A stretch of DNA of 64,000 nt from Polytrichum commune (GCA_950295325.1 OX485806.1:13390001-13454000); one strand, 5' to 3'. Numbered from the stretch's first letter, positions 13,312-26,778 are shown. The notes: generated by a model not told the origin, from the sequence alone. Numbers and translations: made by a program.

Positions 13312-16300
13312 CTACGGGCACTTCCTTTGCACATATGTGGGACCGTGCTCCTCGTACCTGAAAAACACAGCTCCATTACTAGAGGCATATTCAACATCTG
13401 GAGATCACCTTCACATCATAATAAGGACACAATCTCTAGACCACCTACAGAGCCTGTATGCATAGTATGAATACAATGTGAAGAGAGTTCAAAAGCACAG
13501 TCAAATGGGGTTCTTGAAATATTCATGGGAAGGAAATTAGATATGCAGCCTTCTGACATATAGTAAAAGACCCAAAAACTTACTCTGCTTTAGAAAACCA
13601 CATCTGTTGGAAAGAGCCCAATGAGGCCAGTATACTTCCACCTATCCATACACTGCAGCAGTCATGAAGAAATGCTCACATTAGATACACCTCCCTGAAT
13701 ACAAATACCTCTAGCACAAAAAGTATGTCATTTGAATGAACATTGTCATGAGTACTTCACCTGAATCGGCGCTCCATGGCATTGCCACTGGCCAGAACTT
13801 TTACACGTGCTGCTTGTGGTGCCTCCTGCACACAAAAAGCCAGAATATTAGATCATCATGTGTCAAAATACCAGGCATGTTGAAAAGGTGAATACCTTTG
13901 ACTCTCATTAAATTTAATAAACTAAATAACAATGGCAGCAGAGATAAACTAAATATTATTTGCTTACTTCCATCAAATCCTTCTCCAAGCGCTCCTTCAT
14001 TTGCTGCATAGCTGCAGTGCCTCCCGCCAGCTAAAGTACAGAAACCACAAATTACACATGTAAGACTGCTTCTCTGGCCCAGGTCACACCAGCAGGAAAA
14101 TGTAGCACACAAACAACCAAGATGAGGATCACAATGTAGCACTTTCGTGAGCTGGATGAAAGAACTTAATTGAAACTAAACTCACCATTACACTGCTGAA
14201 AAGCTCTCTTCTTATATCAGGATCACACTTGTTGATGCTTTCAATAACCTGCCAATCATAGATATGCTCTTCAGAAGGAAACCCAGCACATGGCATGTCT
14301 GAAATGAGGGTGAAGTGAGACTTTTCAGACTGGCCACATTTAGAAAACCTTCAATTAGAAGCATTGGAAATCACAAACCTCAAGTTCTGGAGGAAATAAA
14401 CTACGCTCAATACAGTACCCCAAGCAAAAAGTAATTTTTAGAGATTGGTCCCTATCATTGACTACTACTCATAGTGTTCTACCCCTCGAATGTTTGCTTT
14501 CTATGCCAAGTAAAAAGTTGTTGATTAATGTGCCACAATTCATGTATAGAGAGAAGGAAGATAACAGAAACTATCCTCACCATTTGAGGAAGACCATTGA
14601 ATGGCGTACCAGACTCGGTACCAAATTTCTCCATCCCTCGGATCGTCTGTGTCAACAACCACCTTCAGAATGGGGCTTGAAACACAGATACTATTCCACA
14701 AATCAAGATGAAGTCACCAGCTATCAGAGATCAGATTCTTGACAGTAATCAAGTCAACAGGTTGCAGTATTCATGAAAGAGAGTTCCATTAGATTCTTGT
14801 GTAGGAATAATGTACTGCAGCAACACAAATTGGTGACAACATCAAGCAAGTCAGAACATATTCCAGATATTATCATATTAGGTTGATGCTTTAGGTTGAA
14901 GATACAAGCTTAATGAGCTCTCTAAACCACAAAAGTTGCTAGCATCTGCCATGGTTTGGACATCAGCCTATATCCATTAAAATCCACTGACATAAAGTAC
15001 CTGAATAAGGGCAGGATTGAACATGACGTCAGAAATTTTGAACCGATCTGCTCCCACCTCGATTGTCCTGACCAATCCCCAGCAAATTTCAGTAACATCA
15101 CAAGTTGGTTGACAAACATAACAGGTACAGTGAAGTATGAAGAACAAAATTTGAGATACATGTTACTCAGCAGCATTGAAAACATACTGGCCATCTGGGA
15201 GTTCATATGGTGTTGTTGGAATATTGGCATAGGAAGTATCTGCAACAGCCATCACCCCTCAACAGTTTTAAAGAAAGACCTGATGTAATATCTACTTTGT
15301 TGATCATCAGAACAGATAATACTCTTTGAACAATAGAGTAGCAGACTTTTGACAAAAATATACTTATGACCTGGAAAAGTCCCTTACTGAAGCACAAGAA
15401 GACTCTGCAAAACCAAGTAAATCCGAGATTCTTTTACCACACTCATGCACAAGGGCAAGAGTCATTACCATCAAAGGCTGTGTCTGGCACACGACAAACA
15501 GTTTCCTTAATATCAGCAACAATTGCTCTCTGCCAGTAACTTTTGTAGCTGTCAGTTGTGCCTGGAAGATCCAGCTTAATCACCTGCCAGAACAAGTAGT
15601 AACATTGTAACCATCAAAGGAAATTTATAATAATAAAATAAAACTACAAGAAAACCATCATATACTCATGCTGCCTCATATGCATCAGCAACATCTACTA
15701 GGTGTATTTAAGTCACCAACCTCGAATTCCCCCATCCGCACCTCCTTGCGCTTGAATGAGAAGCGTGGCCTGATCTGCAGTACACATCCTCAAGTGTTAG
15801 GAATATCCAGACATCCATATACGTAAAGGCATTCTGAAGTGGACACTAGCACATACAGAAACCTTCAGATATCTTCAGTAACAAATTCTAAGTTGCAGGA
15901 AAGATTGACATACTTGTCAAATTGTAGGTATTTATGACTAATTGTGCACACAACATTAGAAAGATTTGTGGAAAAAGTCACTACAATAAGAAAACACATG
16001 CAACACTTTAGGACTGAGGATACTACGGAGCTATTCTATCACATGACCAATACAATTGACTTGACACTTTTCAACTAACACAGTATTAGATGACCAACTT
16101 CGACCCATTAAATTGCTGTTTCAGCTGAGCCAATGGTTTGGAAGTGTGTACAGTACTGAACACTTACTTCAATACCTTTGCCTTCTAGTGTTCTAAGAAG
16201 ACAGTCAGTAAGAACATCGCCTCCAATTGCTGATCTTACAATAGCCTGCAAGAATACATTCCAAGAGTTGGATACATTGACGTGGCAAAAATCTCCCATG

Positions 16301-19300
16301 CTTTTAAAAAGCATTTCAATTTATTCCAGCAGTTTTAAAAATAGAGAGCCAAATCTGCCAATAAAGAGGTAACTGATCCAGGGCACATCGCAGGCTCCTT
16401 CAGAAAATGCTGGACACAACTTTCTGTGTAAAGTAAGAGAAGTACCTTCTGAAGGACATAACCATCATGCACTGCCGCAACAGTTGTAGAGCCACCTCCA
16501 CTGTTCTCAATCAACACATTTCACATTACTATACTTTTTGATTCAGTTCAGAGGGACTTGGTAAGACTTTGAGAATCTGTACACAGGAATCCAGAATCAA
16601 CCCAATCCCTTGCAGGGCATCACTAGATTTTAAATAAAGTGTTTCCTTCTCTTTGACAAGTTAAGAACTGACTTCCCACTATTCAGGATCAAGATACTCT
16701 AATGTGTCATTGATCCTACATATAACTGCAACAGAACTGAGCTTCTGGGTTGAACAAGTTCTTGTTGCAGTCACTGCCATCTTGCAAGTTCACAGACACA
16801 ATTTTCAAAGGAACTGAGAAAGAAAATTCAAATATAAAAGGTACCCTCCAATTAATCTGGAGTTTCAAATAAGTTGGAAAAGGGCAGCTTGCAGCAGAGA
16901 GAGAGACAGAGACTGAGAGATGAGATATGTGTCTCACCAGTCCACCACAAGTGATGTTGATCGGCCTGATGCAAAAGACGTCAAAACCTGGAATACCACC
17001 TCCATGTCTCAGTCAAGCCAGTCACATGCATGCTCCTAAGCAGCCTAGAAAGGAACATAGCAGCATGCATACATGACAAGTATAATGGGTAATTATCTGA
17101 CTTCACTTTGTTCCATACTTTCTAGCGCTAAGAACCTGTCATCAGTTTAAGAAGATGCTTGCAGATATTTAACAGCATCAGATATTTTGATAGGATAAGT
17201 TTACTTCAGACAATGAAATACTTCAGATCGTACCGCATTTTTTGCCAGAAATAAAGCTGGGACACCATACTTCTCGAACATCAGCTCCACCATCCTGTCA
17301 CAAACAAAGAAATATTTAGTTCTGATTTTTATTTCTAATCATTCTCATAATTGACCACCAAGGAAAATAGTGTCAAGCTTTATGAAGGGTAAAGACACCC
17401 CTAGTAAGGATTGTCCTAAGCATCAAAGTACCCTCCATCAACCAACAAATGGGAGACAGAAAGAAACTCACTTTTCACGGTGCTGTTGTGTGTTAAAAGA
17501 GGGTTCTGCCAGGAGCATTGGATGCTCCTTTGGGTCTATTAACAGTCGGTCTCTGTTTCAGCAAGACAACGAGCGATTTAGAAACATGGGTAAAATGCCT
17601 AACTGGTTTTGAATCTGAGTACTGACCTTCAAATGAAAATACCTTATATGTTGAAATTGAGTATCAGAAGCCCTGCTGAACGATGTAACTACAGTTAACA
17701 GACTATAAGGGGTCAATCATATGAAAATAGGACAAGACTCCAATATACATACACACAAACTCCTAACCCTCAGAACAGAGTAAGGAAGGGGAATTCAATA
17801 CTTTTTGACGTTTTGTCACTGTCACTGCCATTGTATGTAATACAAACCCAGAAGAACACAGTAACACCTGAAGGATCGAATTCAATAAGAGAAGATACTA
17901 CACACAACAATGCGAACATACACCATCCACAACAAATAACACATATGAAACAGTCTTCACACCAAAGGCAAGAGATTTTAAGGATTCCAGTCAATATAGT
18001 GTATTCCACAAGTGTGATCTAATGAGGAAAGCAGTATAATTGTGACAGTGAATTAGGACAAAGATAAACAGGCTTTACCGTAGAGCATGATCCCAAAGAC
18101 TCTCCACAACATCCCAGTCGTCAACAAGGCCATCTTTCATGGCAGGGACAATCTGCATATCAACATCATAATATCAGAACCGTTCCTTCAGCACAAACAA
18201 ACACTTCAGTAATGAGGATACTAGTATGGATCTACACCCTACTACAAACAACCATTTTCTTGTTGATTTGAGCACAATGAGATCCTATGCAGACTATGAC
18301 ACAAAAATGGGAAGGCAAAATCCTAGACCATACCCTTAACTTAAATTAGGTGCTTAAGTACTAAACCTTTTGAGACAAGTAAGATAATGTTCGGGAAGAA
18401 GTAGGTGGATATTCCCAGTGCAATGTACACAAAGTATTGACACTGGAAGATGAGCTTTCTGATCAACATGAAAATATGTACATACTTCCATATGGTCTCT
18501 GCGGTACCCAAGAGCTTGAACACCCGCATATAGTTTCCTTGCTTTAGCTTTCTCAGCTTCTCCAGGTTTCTTTGCTTCCATATCTGTGTCCCCCCCTCCA
18601 TCTGTAACCACTCCAGGTAGCTCAACTGCTCCCACTACCTAAAAGAAACAAGATAACACACTGGTCAAGAATTGGACCTTCTCTTCAGTTTCTTTGCTGA
18701 TTCATCTCACTTCACATTGCTACATCCAGCTTAGATATAATTTAATAAATTGCTCTGTCATGTGTTTGTCAATCCACTTCCAGCATATAACTACATATAA
18801 CTACATCCAGAATAATCTTGTGCTGAACGGTAATCAAGAATTGATTACCATCAGGTTGATGTTCCCAAACCGATAATACATTATCCTATCAATCTATCTT
18901 AATTACAGAAAAATGAATAATGAGATAATATTATCAATCAAAATGGTGTACAAGGCCTAAACTTACAGGGACGAAAAATCTTACCGAAGGAAACACAGCC
19001 TTGGGTTGATCTTCACCAGCATAACCAGCTTTGCATGAGTTTGACCCCAGGTCCACCACTATTGCCGACACCTCATCTGGACAAATTTAAACCCCAAACT
19101 TATGCACAATGAGATGCTTGAGGCAAATATAAACCATGCCCACAGGTGCCAAGTATGAGCTTCAAGAGCATATCCCTTCTTGAACCCCAATACTTTAGTA
19201 TAGCTCATAGTATACTTAATCATGCACTGGCAATCATAGTATCATCCCCCAGCTAACTGCATCAGCAGTGGAACTTTTTTACTGAGATAGTCCTTGAGTC

Positions 19301-20611
19301 CTCAGGTTTTTCTCATCTGTGCTACTAGTGTTCCAACCTGAACCCCACATATCCACTCACTAATAAGGTCTGTACTGGTATGTGCGCTCGGATATATTGG
19401 ACTTGCGACATTGTTGGACCAAAGGTAAGACTAATTAGGTAATTTTTTCTGCTTCCAAGGAAGCCAGCACGCATACAAAAAAATTCTATCAGAACAACAT
19501 GCTACAACGCACTCGTATGTGCGTCTGGGTGTGTGCACTAGAGAAATCAGGTCCTTCTAAAACCCTAATACTTATATACAAATCTGGTAATCATGCACTG
19601 GCAAGAATAGTATAACCTCCAATCTAACTGCTTCAGCAGTCCGAAATTATTATTTTGTCTGATATTCCTTAAGTCCTCAGGTTTATCTGACATGTCATAC
19701 TAATGCTCCAACCTAAACCCCAGAAACTCGCTAGGTGATAAAGTCTGTACTGGAATGTTGAATTATTGAAATGGCGATATTGCTGGGGCCAAAGGTAAGA
19801 TCGCATAGATGAATTTATGCTTCCAGGGCACACAGAACAGATAGCAAATAATTAACACAACATGCTGCAACGCACACATATGTGCGTATGGATGTGAACT
19901 GTAGAAACCAGGCCCTTCTTAAACCCAAATACTTTTATACAGCACGGGGATCAATCATGCGCTGGAAATTTGAGTAGAAGGTTCTCTGCACCTCTATACT
20001 CCTTATCATGACTTTCGATTCACCACTGTAAGTAGTTCATGACCATGATGCTGCAATACACAAGGCATGTGCGTATGGATGTGTAAACCGGAGAAATCCA
20101 GGCCATTCTAAAACCCTAATCCTTTAATACAGCTCCCGGATTGTTCATGCACTGGCGATAATACCATAAGGCTTTCTGCACCTACATTCGAGGCTGCACT
20201 GTAACCATAACTTCGAAGGATAAAAGAAACGGTCATATCCTACCAGAGTCCCGACCGACCTAAACCCCAGAAATCCACTAAGTAATAAAGTTTGTACTAG
20301 TACGTGTGTGCTCGTTGTCATTGTTCTTGCCACATTGCTGAGCCGAAGGTGAGACCACTTGAATGAAATTTCTGGTTCCTCAAAGGCATCCGCCACACAT
20401 TACAAATAAATAATGAAAAGGCTGGTGCCATAGTATGTGCGTATGGATAGGAAACCAGGTCCGATTCCACATATTTCTCGACAATTAATCCTATCGAAAC
20501 CTTGAATCATTGAATACGAGAAAGAGTGTGAGCATTGATAGATGAATAGAAGGCGTGAAGAAAGAGCAGGGAAGGTGAAGAAGAGAGGACACTCTCACCT
20601 CCGCCATACAT
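13312..20611 (-). CDS. ARP4: Actin-related protein 4 (ARP4/BAF53-like), nineteen exons
   Basis: ARP4 is a nuclear actin-related subunit of SWI/SNF, SWR1/INO80 and NuA4-type chromatin complexes. Exons, in transcript order: 20611-20599, 19076-18985, 18638-18486, 18152-18079, 17552-17472, 17294-17234, 16987-16938, 16500-16446, 16245-16168, 15774-15721, 15583-15469, 15239-15188, 15067-15001, 14646-14581, 14248-14186, 14030-13968, 13825-13761, 13652-13584, 13357-13312. They total 1317 nt, or 438 residues, close to the Arabidopsis protein. Recognisable segments are [34 protein letters not shown], the [20 protein letters not shown] nucleotide-binding loop, [39 protein letters not shown] and the C-terminal VQRKCP. 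A charged insert (about residues 39-70) replaces the actin DNase-loop region, as usual in ARP4. The first coding exon is only 13 nt long. Intron 1 (19077-20598) holds a tandem array. All phases close. Confidence 0.95.
19110..20470. repeat. Tandem array of about 370 bp units in intron 1 of ARP4
   Basis: Marker phrases recur in order. aatcatgcactggcaa occurs near 19220 and 19590, with diverged forms near 19955 and 20145. The phrase gtcctcaggtttatctgac occurs at about 19300 and 19675, and ccaacctaaaccccagaaa near 19340, 19710 and 20260. gctgaggccaaaggtaag-like sequence occurs near 19420, 19785 and 20340, and tatgtgcgtatggatgtg near 19525, 19885, 20065 and 20435. This gives three to four units, with the later ones partly deleted. 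The array occupies nearly all of intron 1. Confidence 0.75.
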
Positions 20612-21092
20612 TGTAACAAACAGAGCCTCAACCCCACCTTTGCCACTGCCACAGCTCAATGTAGGCACAAATCAAATCGATCGATAGTCAATCGATCCAC
20701 CAAAGTACGAACAAAAATCAAGCTTTGTGCTGGCTTTCCTCGCAAATCAGTCCTGAACAGAGTGCAGCAAACCCTACTGCATTCCTCGACGAGACTCCCA
20801 GTCTCCGGAGTTCACATATCTGCCCGGCCCTGCCCGGCTCTGCCCGACGAGTCTGCCCATAACAAAATTTATTAAACTTGGCTCCCGGGATGCCGCTTGA
20901 GGCCACAAAGGAAGATAATTTAGGTACTTATGTTCGAAGAGAATAATTTTGATAGTAAGCTTGGAGGGAACTTTTGCATTATTTTAGGAAACGTAGAAGT
21001 ATTGAAATTATAGGATGTGAGGTTGAGAAACTCAAGTGTAAGATTTTCCTTTTAGAGTTGTTGTAATATGAAGGTAAGCTTGTTTTAAATTA
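20612..21092. other. Upstream region of ARP4
   Basis: This should hold the ARP4 promoter and 5' leader. It contains a short local repeat of ctgcccggc at about 20820-20850. The sequence just beyond, about 20940-21080, is similar to 21270-21370, so a duplicated block flanks the small inverted-repeat element at 21093. No gene is supported. Confidence 0.4.
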
Positions 21093-21262
21093 CTACACTA
21101 AATATTGTATGTAGTGTCGCTTACTATTTAGAAGTATGCAATGCTATAACTATTTAGTGTATATCTCATTATTAAAAATTAAATCAAATTAATAGTAAAA
21201 ATATATAGCATTTTGTAACTCCAAACAATAAATGAGGATAAATACAATATTTAGTGTCGTAG
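21093..21262. mobile_element. Short MITE of the CTACACTAAATAT family (copy E, 170 bp)
   Basis: The left end reads CTACACTAAATATTGTATG and the right end reads ACAATATTTAGTGTCGTAG. These are imperfect inverted repeats of about 19 bp whose inner part is itself near-palindromic. The interior phrase gcaatgctataactatttag recurs in copy D at about 51450, which supports common descent. It is too short to code for a transposase. Confidence 0.6.
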
Positions 21263-22354
21263 ATATGTAGGGGATTCTATATTTCAAGAATAGTAATAGT
21301 ATTCAATATAAAGGATTTCTGGTTGAGTAACTTAAGTACAATATTTTCTTTTTAAAATGTGGCATTCAAATGTAATTGGGACAATGTTATAAGTTTTGGT
21401 GACTTGGTTTTGACCCATCATAAAGTGTCCATCAAAAAGTGGCAACCTAAATTGCATATACCAAATGTAGACAATAAGTTAATGAACATAAATCCTTACA
21501 TTATGTGAGCAAGAAATAATCATATTGAACATGCTTGCTTGTTTATAATGCCACAAAGGATGCATCTTGTGGAAAGTGCTTGGCCCATAACTTTTGATCA
21601 TCTTTCAAGTGTATGAGTTGGTTGTTAATCCTAATGTCTCTTGAGGGCATTCTAGTCCAAATGATAAGTTTTGGAAGGGTGGACATGGATGCATATCAAA
21701 ATCAACTTGTTGAAATGATTTTGTGACAATAGAGTTATCCTTTAATTCAAAGGAGTTTGGTAGGGAGTTTCTTACAAAACCTTCCATGTTTGGCAAGCTT
21801 GAGGTGCATGCGTCGGAGGTCGTGTGGAGGTTTGAACCAATAACATTCTATATCAAGGAATTGAGGGTCAAACTCATTTTAGCAACGCATGATATTCACT
21901 CATAAATTTCATAAGATAGCATCATTTTTCACACACATTTCCATTTCTTCCCATGTAATCCATATATGGTCATTACCAACTCTCATGTTTTGATACTTTA
22001 TAAGGCTACATGCATGTACACATAACACCTGAAGAGTTTCAACCCAAAGCTATTTGATCCAGTTCATGAGAAATTTGTTCACTTTGAGAGTAAAAATTGC
22101 TTACATGGAGTTCCCGAACTTAGTATGTGCTTCAAAGACAGCAACCATATGGATGTGAACTCTAAATCGATATCAACAAGTTTGCTTCACAAATTGAATA
22201 ATGAGAAACTGTGTGAGACATCAATAGAATAGTATCTCTCTGGTCACAATTGTAGCACTGTATCATTGGTTTAGTAATTTATGATATTTTCAAACACATA
22301 CCAATTGTGAATGACTTCTGTATTGATGTTATCCACTCACCATGGTAAGTAAAG
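21263..22354. other. Intergenic spacer, no supported gene
   Basis: AT-rich DNA with two overlapping 60-codon open frames at about 21605-21905 that resemble nothing I know. I see no RNA gene or strong repeat beyond the duplicated block mentioned for the ARP4 upstream region. Confidence 0.5.
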
Positions 22355-22703
22355 GTACACTAAATATGATATTTAATGTCACCAATTCTAATTGTCTTGC
22401 TCAATACTGATTATAAACAATACAGTGCCACTAACACTAAATGTAACTCAACAATATTTGTCATTCCTTGCAATTTTTTTGGGGGATTATAGATTTACAG
22501 TGTTGCAGTTTAACAAGGGGATTTTTTCACCCAAATTTCAATCATGCATGACAGTATTTCATCAGAAGTAGGGTTTGGCCAATGGATGAACTCATCCATC
22601 ATCCATGACAGTATTTGTAAACTTATTCATACGAAGTGTCATCTGAAAAGCTACCATAGTGACATATAATACCATATGACACTAAATATCATATTTACTG
22701 TAG
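22355..22703. mobile_element. MITE of the CTACACTAAATAT family (copy A, about 350 bp)
   Basis: The ends are TACACTAAATATGATATTTA and the inverted counterpart TAAATATCATATTTACTGTAG. The interior (attgtcttgctcaatactga, ggggattatagatttacagt, ccaatggatgaactcatcca) matches the reverse complement of the element at 48437-48814 along its whole length. The two are therefore full copies of one element in opposite orientation. Confidence 0.7.
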
Positions 22704-23101
22704 TTATCAACCCTTTAACATATAAATAATTGACAATTCCCAACTTGGGCCAGTGACACTCTGATACCATACACTCCACCTTACCTTCAGCACCATTCTG
22801 AGCTTGAGTTAGACAACCGCGGTGCCAATCTGGAACTGGACTTTCACCCTCTCTAATTAAAACTGCATAGTAGAGTTACAACAATATACCTGAAGTCATA
22901 TAAGTAATGCAACAGTCAAATCACTCAACAAGGACTTGTTCAGGCCATGTTTTCTCTTCTCAGAAATGCCTTACAAAGCTGAAAATCCACCTTACAACCT
23001 GTTCAAACTTTCCAACACAACTTGCCCACGCACTTCAGAAATTTAGACTGCCCTGAAATAGGATGTCTTGAGGCTTTGGCATGTACAGATATTTACAAAA
23101 C
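22704..23101. other. 3' flank of the prenyltransferase alpha gene
   Basis: This stretch lies downstream of the stop of the minus-strand gene ending at 23102 and presumably contains its 3' UTR. Nothing else is recognised. Confidence 0.4.
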
Positions 23102-26054
23102 CTATGCATCCATGGATTGGAAGAGGGGCGCAGTTAGTGGAAGCAGGGATTTACGCCAGGCCCAATATTGAGTGCGGATGGCATCAAGACTCTGAAGGCA
23201 GGAGCAGACACTGGTAGCCAGCTCAGAAGGTGTGGACCAACATGGCAAGATGTCACACAGTGTTTCCCTGCAACTGGATGTTGGTTGAAAACCAGCACAC
23301 AATAGGTCTAACAAGAAGCTCAGTGCCAGCACATTGCTTGGATCCTTCATTAATTCAGTTACACAAACGTCACTTACTAGAGGATTTTCAGTAAAAGCAG
23401 TCTGATCGCCCTTGAACAATCCCCGTAGGTACCTCCAAGAACTTTCATTTGTCGGGCCCTCTTTAATGGCATCCACACAGTACTGCACTTCAGAATCCCT
23501 CATGGCTTGCAAGCCCCCCAGTGTGGGGCATTTTGTCACCACGAAAAATCTCTACAAAACACATAAAAATAGATCGTCATCGGTCCTCTCAACAGCACGC
23601 TTAATCTAAGACTCAACTGCTGTGGAAGTGATCATGAACAGTAAACACATGGATTCCAGCACATAATCCTTGTCATCATGTCAGTGCACATTTGCAAGGA
23701 CTGAAGTAGCATGTCCTTATTTGTCAACCAAGCAGTTGCAAAGGTGGTAGACACCTGCACTAATGAAAAATTTGAGCAGGGATCTTGGTCTTCTGTTCCT
23801 CTGAAATATTTTCTACAAAATGTGACAAGCGTCAGCTTGTGCAATGTACAGTACAAACCTGGTTCCAAGCAGAGTTGTTTGCAGGGTCTTTCTTCAAAAG
23901 TTCAGAGCAGTAATCCAGCTCCCATTCCCAATCTTCCAGCACCTGCAGCGCCCACTGCACACCCAATTTTGTTTTTTAGCAGCACAGATCGACTGTTCAC
24001 TTGCAATGCTCATATTTCTCTCTGGTGGGATTCAGTTAAGCAGACACTGGTCCAGCCTTTCTTACATGACATTGGAAAACTGCTTTCCAACCACTCCTAA
24101 GAGTTACCAAAACTATTTTTCTATTTTTAGACAAACAACACCATCAGTTAGGAGCCTCTGATAAGTGAAAAGGCAAGTTGACATCAATCAATGTATAGAC
24201 CACCAGGTCTTGGGGCAACAGCTTGAGTGATCATCATTCACCAGAGATGACAATGACACTTTACTGGACCCCCCAACTGTGGCTTCATCTCCACAGTGAT
24301 AAAAGATTCAACCGAAGTGGTTTTATTTCAAAGATGTGGATTAAGTGTTCGTCATTCTACATTGTCTTATTTCAAGAAGTTACAGGAGACTTACATCTAT
24401 AAGCAGAAGCTACAGGAAAGAGAAAAAGTAATCTAAAAATAGATCATGGTTCTCACTGGACTCTATCTCCAGCTAAAAACAGAAGGGTACAACACCAACA
24501 AATTGGACTTGTCACTTCGTAATTCCAATTCTGCATTGAAAATGTAAGATGTGAACTCAAGAATCACTGCAAGAAATACCTGACGGTGGGACCATGCATG
24601 ATAGTTCTTAGGATCCTCTTCAAGAACATTTTCTGTGAAGCAAATCTCTCCGAAAGCAGCTTCTTTCCCTAGCTTATCAACCAACCATCGGCGATGATGC
24701 CTGCACCAATACTAATGTCAATAACTTACCATTCAAATAAACATTCAGCAAAACAGACAAATTAGAGATTTCCTCTTGGAGTGAGATTCACAAGCATGTA
24801 TTACACATTACAGACTCTCAGAAATAGCAAGATTAACAAGAGATATACCAGATCTGGTAGTTCTTGTGATTCCCTTCTGCTGCACATGTTTCAACATAGT
24901 ACAGTTCCTCAAGTAAATCCGCGCCTAGAGCCTCCAACACTAACCTTCTAAAGTGCCAGACCTGTATCCAAGTAAATACCCATCAGCAAGGCTTTAGTAC
25001 TTCCCCTAGTCTAGGTTCAGTGCTGCTATCCACACACTTATGACATTGAGTCGAGTTCACCTCTATCTCAGCAATATAATCCTCACAGGAATGAGAACCA
25101 TATATTATATGGAGCTTGCATGACATTCTATGCCATATGTATTGCACATGTATTCACCAGTCTGTACAAATTTCCAAGATAATCACCCGTAGTTGAACTG
25201 ATGCATTTAGAACATAGCTTGTTTGGGTTCCTTGAATAAATCAAGCATGAAAAAAATTACCAGTACTTACATCTCATAATATTCTTACCTCCAAACCACG
25301 TTCTGGCATTTGTATACTGCTGGCAACAATTAAGTACAGGTCTTATGCTTTATACGATACTCATCAGGGAGTTTAAACATTTAAATATCAAAGCCAGTGC
25401 ATGATCAATTCCCAGATGAGCATCCTGAGGTCATTGCACTACTTTTCAGAGTTCACAATAAGTCTGCAGTTTATTAGATGCCTGCGATAAAGAACCAAAA
25501 CCTCTGCATTGCCCAAACTCCAATAATCCACAAACCATTAAGTAGTCATACTTAGCACCTTTTATAGTCGATTTTCCAAAACCCCTATATAGGAATGTCC
25601 ATCAGCAGCCCATTGATGAAATAAAGCTGTGACATACATATAAAGACTCACTAGTGGTTCCTCGCAATCGTATAGATCGTAAATGGTGCAAACCCTAAAG
25701 TGAAATAAAGAGGGGCGGAGCAGAAACCAATTCAGCTGCAAAATGTATCAGTGACAAGAATAGCAATATCTGCACCCTGAATGAAACAGCAGAAACTGCA
25801 GCATCCATTACCGTGTAATTTGCAGGATTGAGGGTAATAATTTCATGGGTCAAGTGCAAGGCACGGCTACTGCGTTCATCCTTCGCAAGAATAGCCCTAA
25901 AGCGGCCCATTGCCTCTCGGAACTCCTCAGTGTAAGCTATGGCTACCACTGGTCGTGGACCATCGTCCTGTGGAATGGGCTTCAAATCTGCCCAGTCATA
26001 CGTTGGTTTGGGATGGATACTCCGCTCTTCTTCACTCTCACCAGAAGACGCCAT
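23102..26054 (-). CDS. FNTA: Protein farnesyltransferase/geranylgeranyltransferase I alpha subunit, five exons
   Basis: This is the shared alpha subunit that pairs with either beta subunit to attach farnesyl or geranylgeranyl groups to CaaX proteins in the cytosol. In Arabidopsis the gene is PLURIPETALA. Exons are 26054-25812, 24961-24849, 24700-24580, 23954-23859 and 23551-23102. They total 1023 nt, or 340 residues, slightly longer than typical. The diagnostic PFTA repeats are plain: NPANYTVWHFRR (about 76-87), [34 protein letters not shown] and [14 protein letters not shown], plus a degenerate [11 protein letters not shown]. All phases close. ATG 26054 is the only in-frame ATG near the N-terminus. 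A good acceptor (tgtacag) at 26081 suggests a 5' UTR intron. Unlike the other four genes, no tandem array is visible in its introns. Confidence 0.92.
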
Positions 26055-26245
26055 GGAACACTTTTCACCCTCCACCAATCCTGTACATCAGAAAACTATG
26101 GATGTTAGGAACTCATAAGACAAAGTTTCCCTCATAAATACAATCAATCATGAGCAACCACAATTGAACCTCAATCCCCTTCCTGACTAAAAGGGCACCC
26201 AGTTGTCAAAGCCTGGCATCAGACACTTCAGGTTGGCATATTCCA

Positions 26246-26391
26246 TGTTGTACACATGTTGGGCCATTACAACTGCACAAATCATAGAGATTGATGTTGG
26301 TGTAATGTTGTAATAATGCATCTTGTACAAATGCTATGAAGCCATTGGTTTACAGGTGTTCAGATAACGTGAACACCAACGTGTACAACAA
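26246..26391. repeat. Small inverted-repeat unit, possible MITE remnant
   Basis: tgttgtacacatgttgg at 26246-26262 faces ccaacgtgtacaaca at 26376-26390, giving about 17 bp of inverted repeat with one mismatch around a 110-bp centre. It could be a miniature element or a chance foldback. No target-site duplication is clear. Confidence 0.35.
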
Positions 26392-26501
26392 TTATCATTC
26401 TTTGGTACAAAGAAGATTATTTCTATTTTGATGTTCAGAAAATTTGACGCAACTCAGATTGACTAAGGAATTATCATCAAAATTAAACATTCTATTGACT
26501 T

Positions 26502-26553
26502 GCAAATGCTTTATCACAACGTATCATATTTCACGTTGTGATAAAGCATTTGC
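26502..26553. repeat. Perfect 21-bp inverted repeat with 10-nt loop
   Basis: Positions 26502-26522 are exactly complementary to 26533-26553, with the ten bases atcatatttc between them. The stem core reads caaatgctttatcacaacgt on the left. A perfect 21-bp stem with such a short loop is unlikely by chance in this amount of DNA. It may be a MITE core, a young small-RNA foldback or a structured leader element. Confidence 0.8.
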
Positions 26554-26744
26554 TACAACAGGCTAGACCCTTAGAAAGGAATAGCAGAGACAGATTGTAG
26601 AGGAGAGTTCCGATTCTCTACAAGAAAGACACTGATGATCATGTCTTGATCCTGCTATGACTACTATGCTCTATGCTACCAAAAAAGGTGCAACAATCAC
26701 AAAGATCATCAGTACAAAAAATCATGATACTCACAAGGTCCAAA

Positions 26745-26748
<4 letters not shown>

Positions 26749-26777
<29 letters not shown>
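26749..26777. repeat. (AC)n microsatellite
   Basis: Fourteen uninterrupted AC units with no other feature attached. Confidence 0.95.

Positions 26778-26778
<1 letters not shown>

Noticed and set aside
18341-18635. 94-codon minus-strand frame beside ARP4 exon 3
   Set aside because: Out-of-frame shadow of ARP4 exon 3 extending into the intron.
26055-26080. Upstream in-frame TTG start of the prenyltransferase alpha gene
   Set aside because: ATG at 26054 is better, and the upstream bases look like leader following a splice acceptor at 26081.
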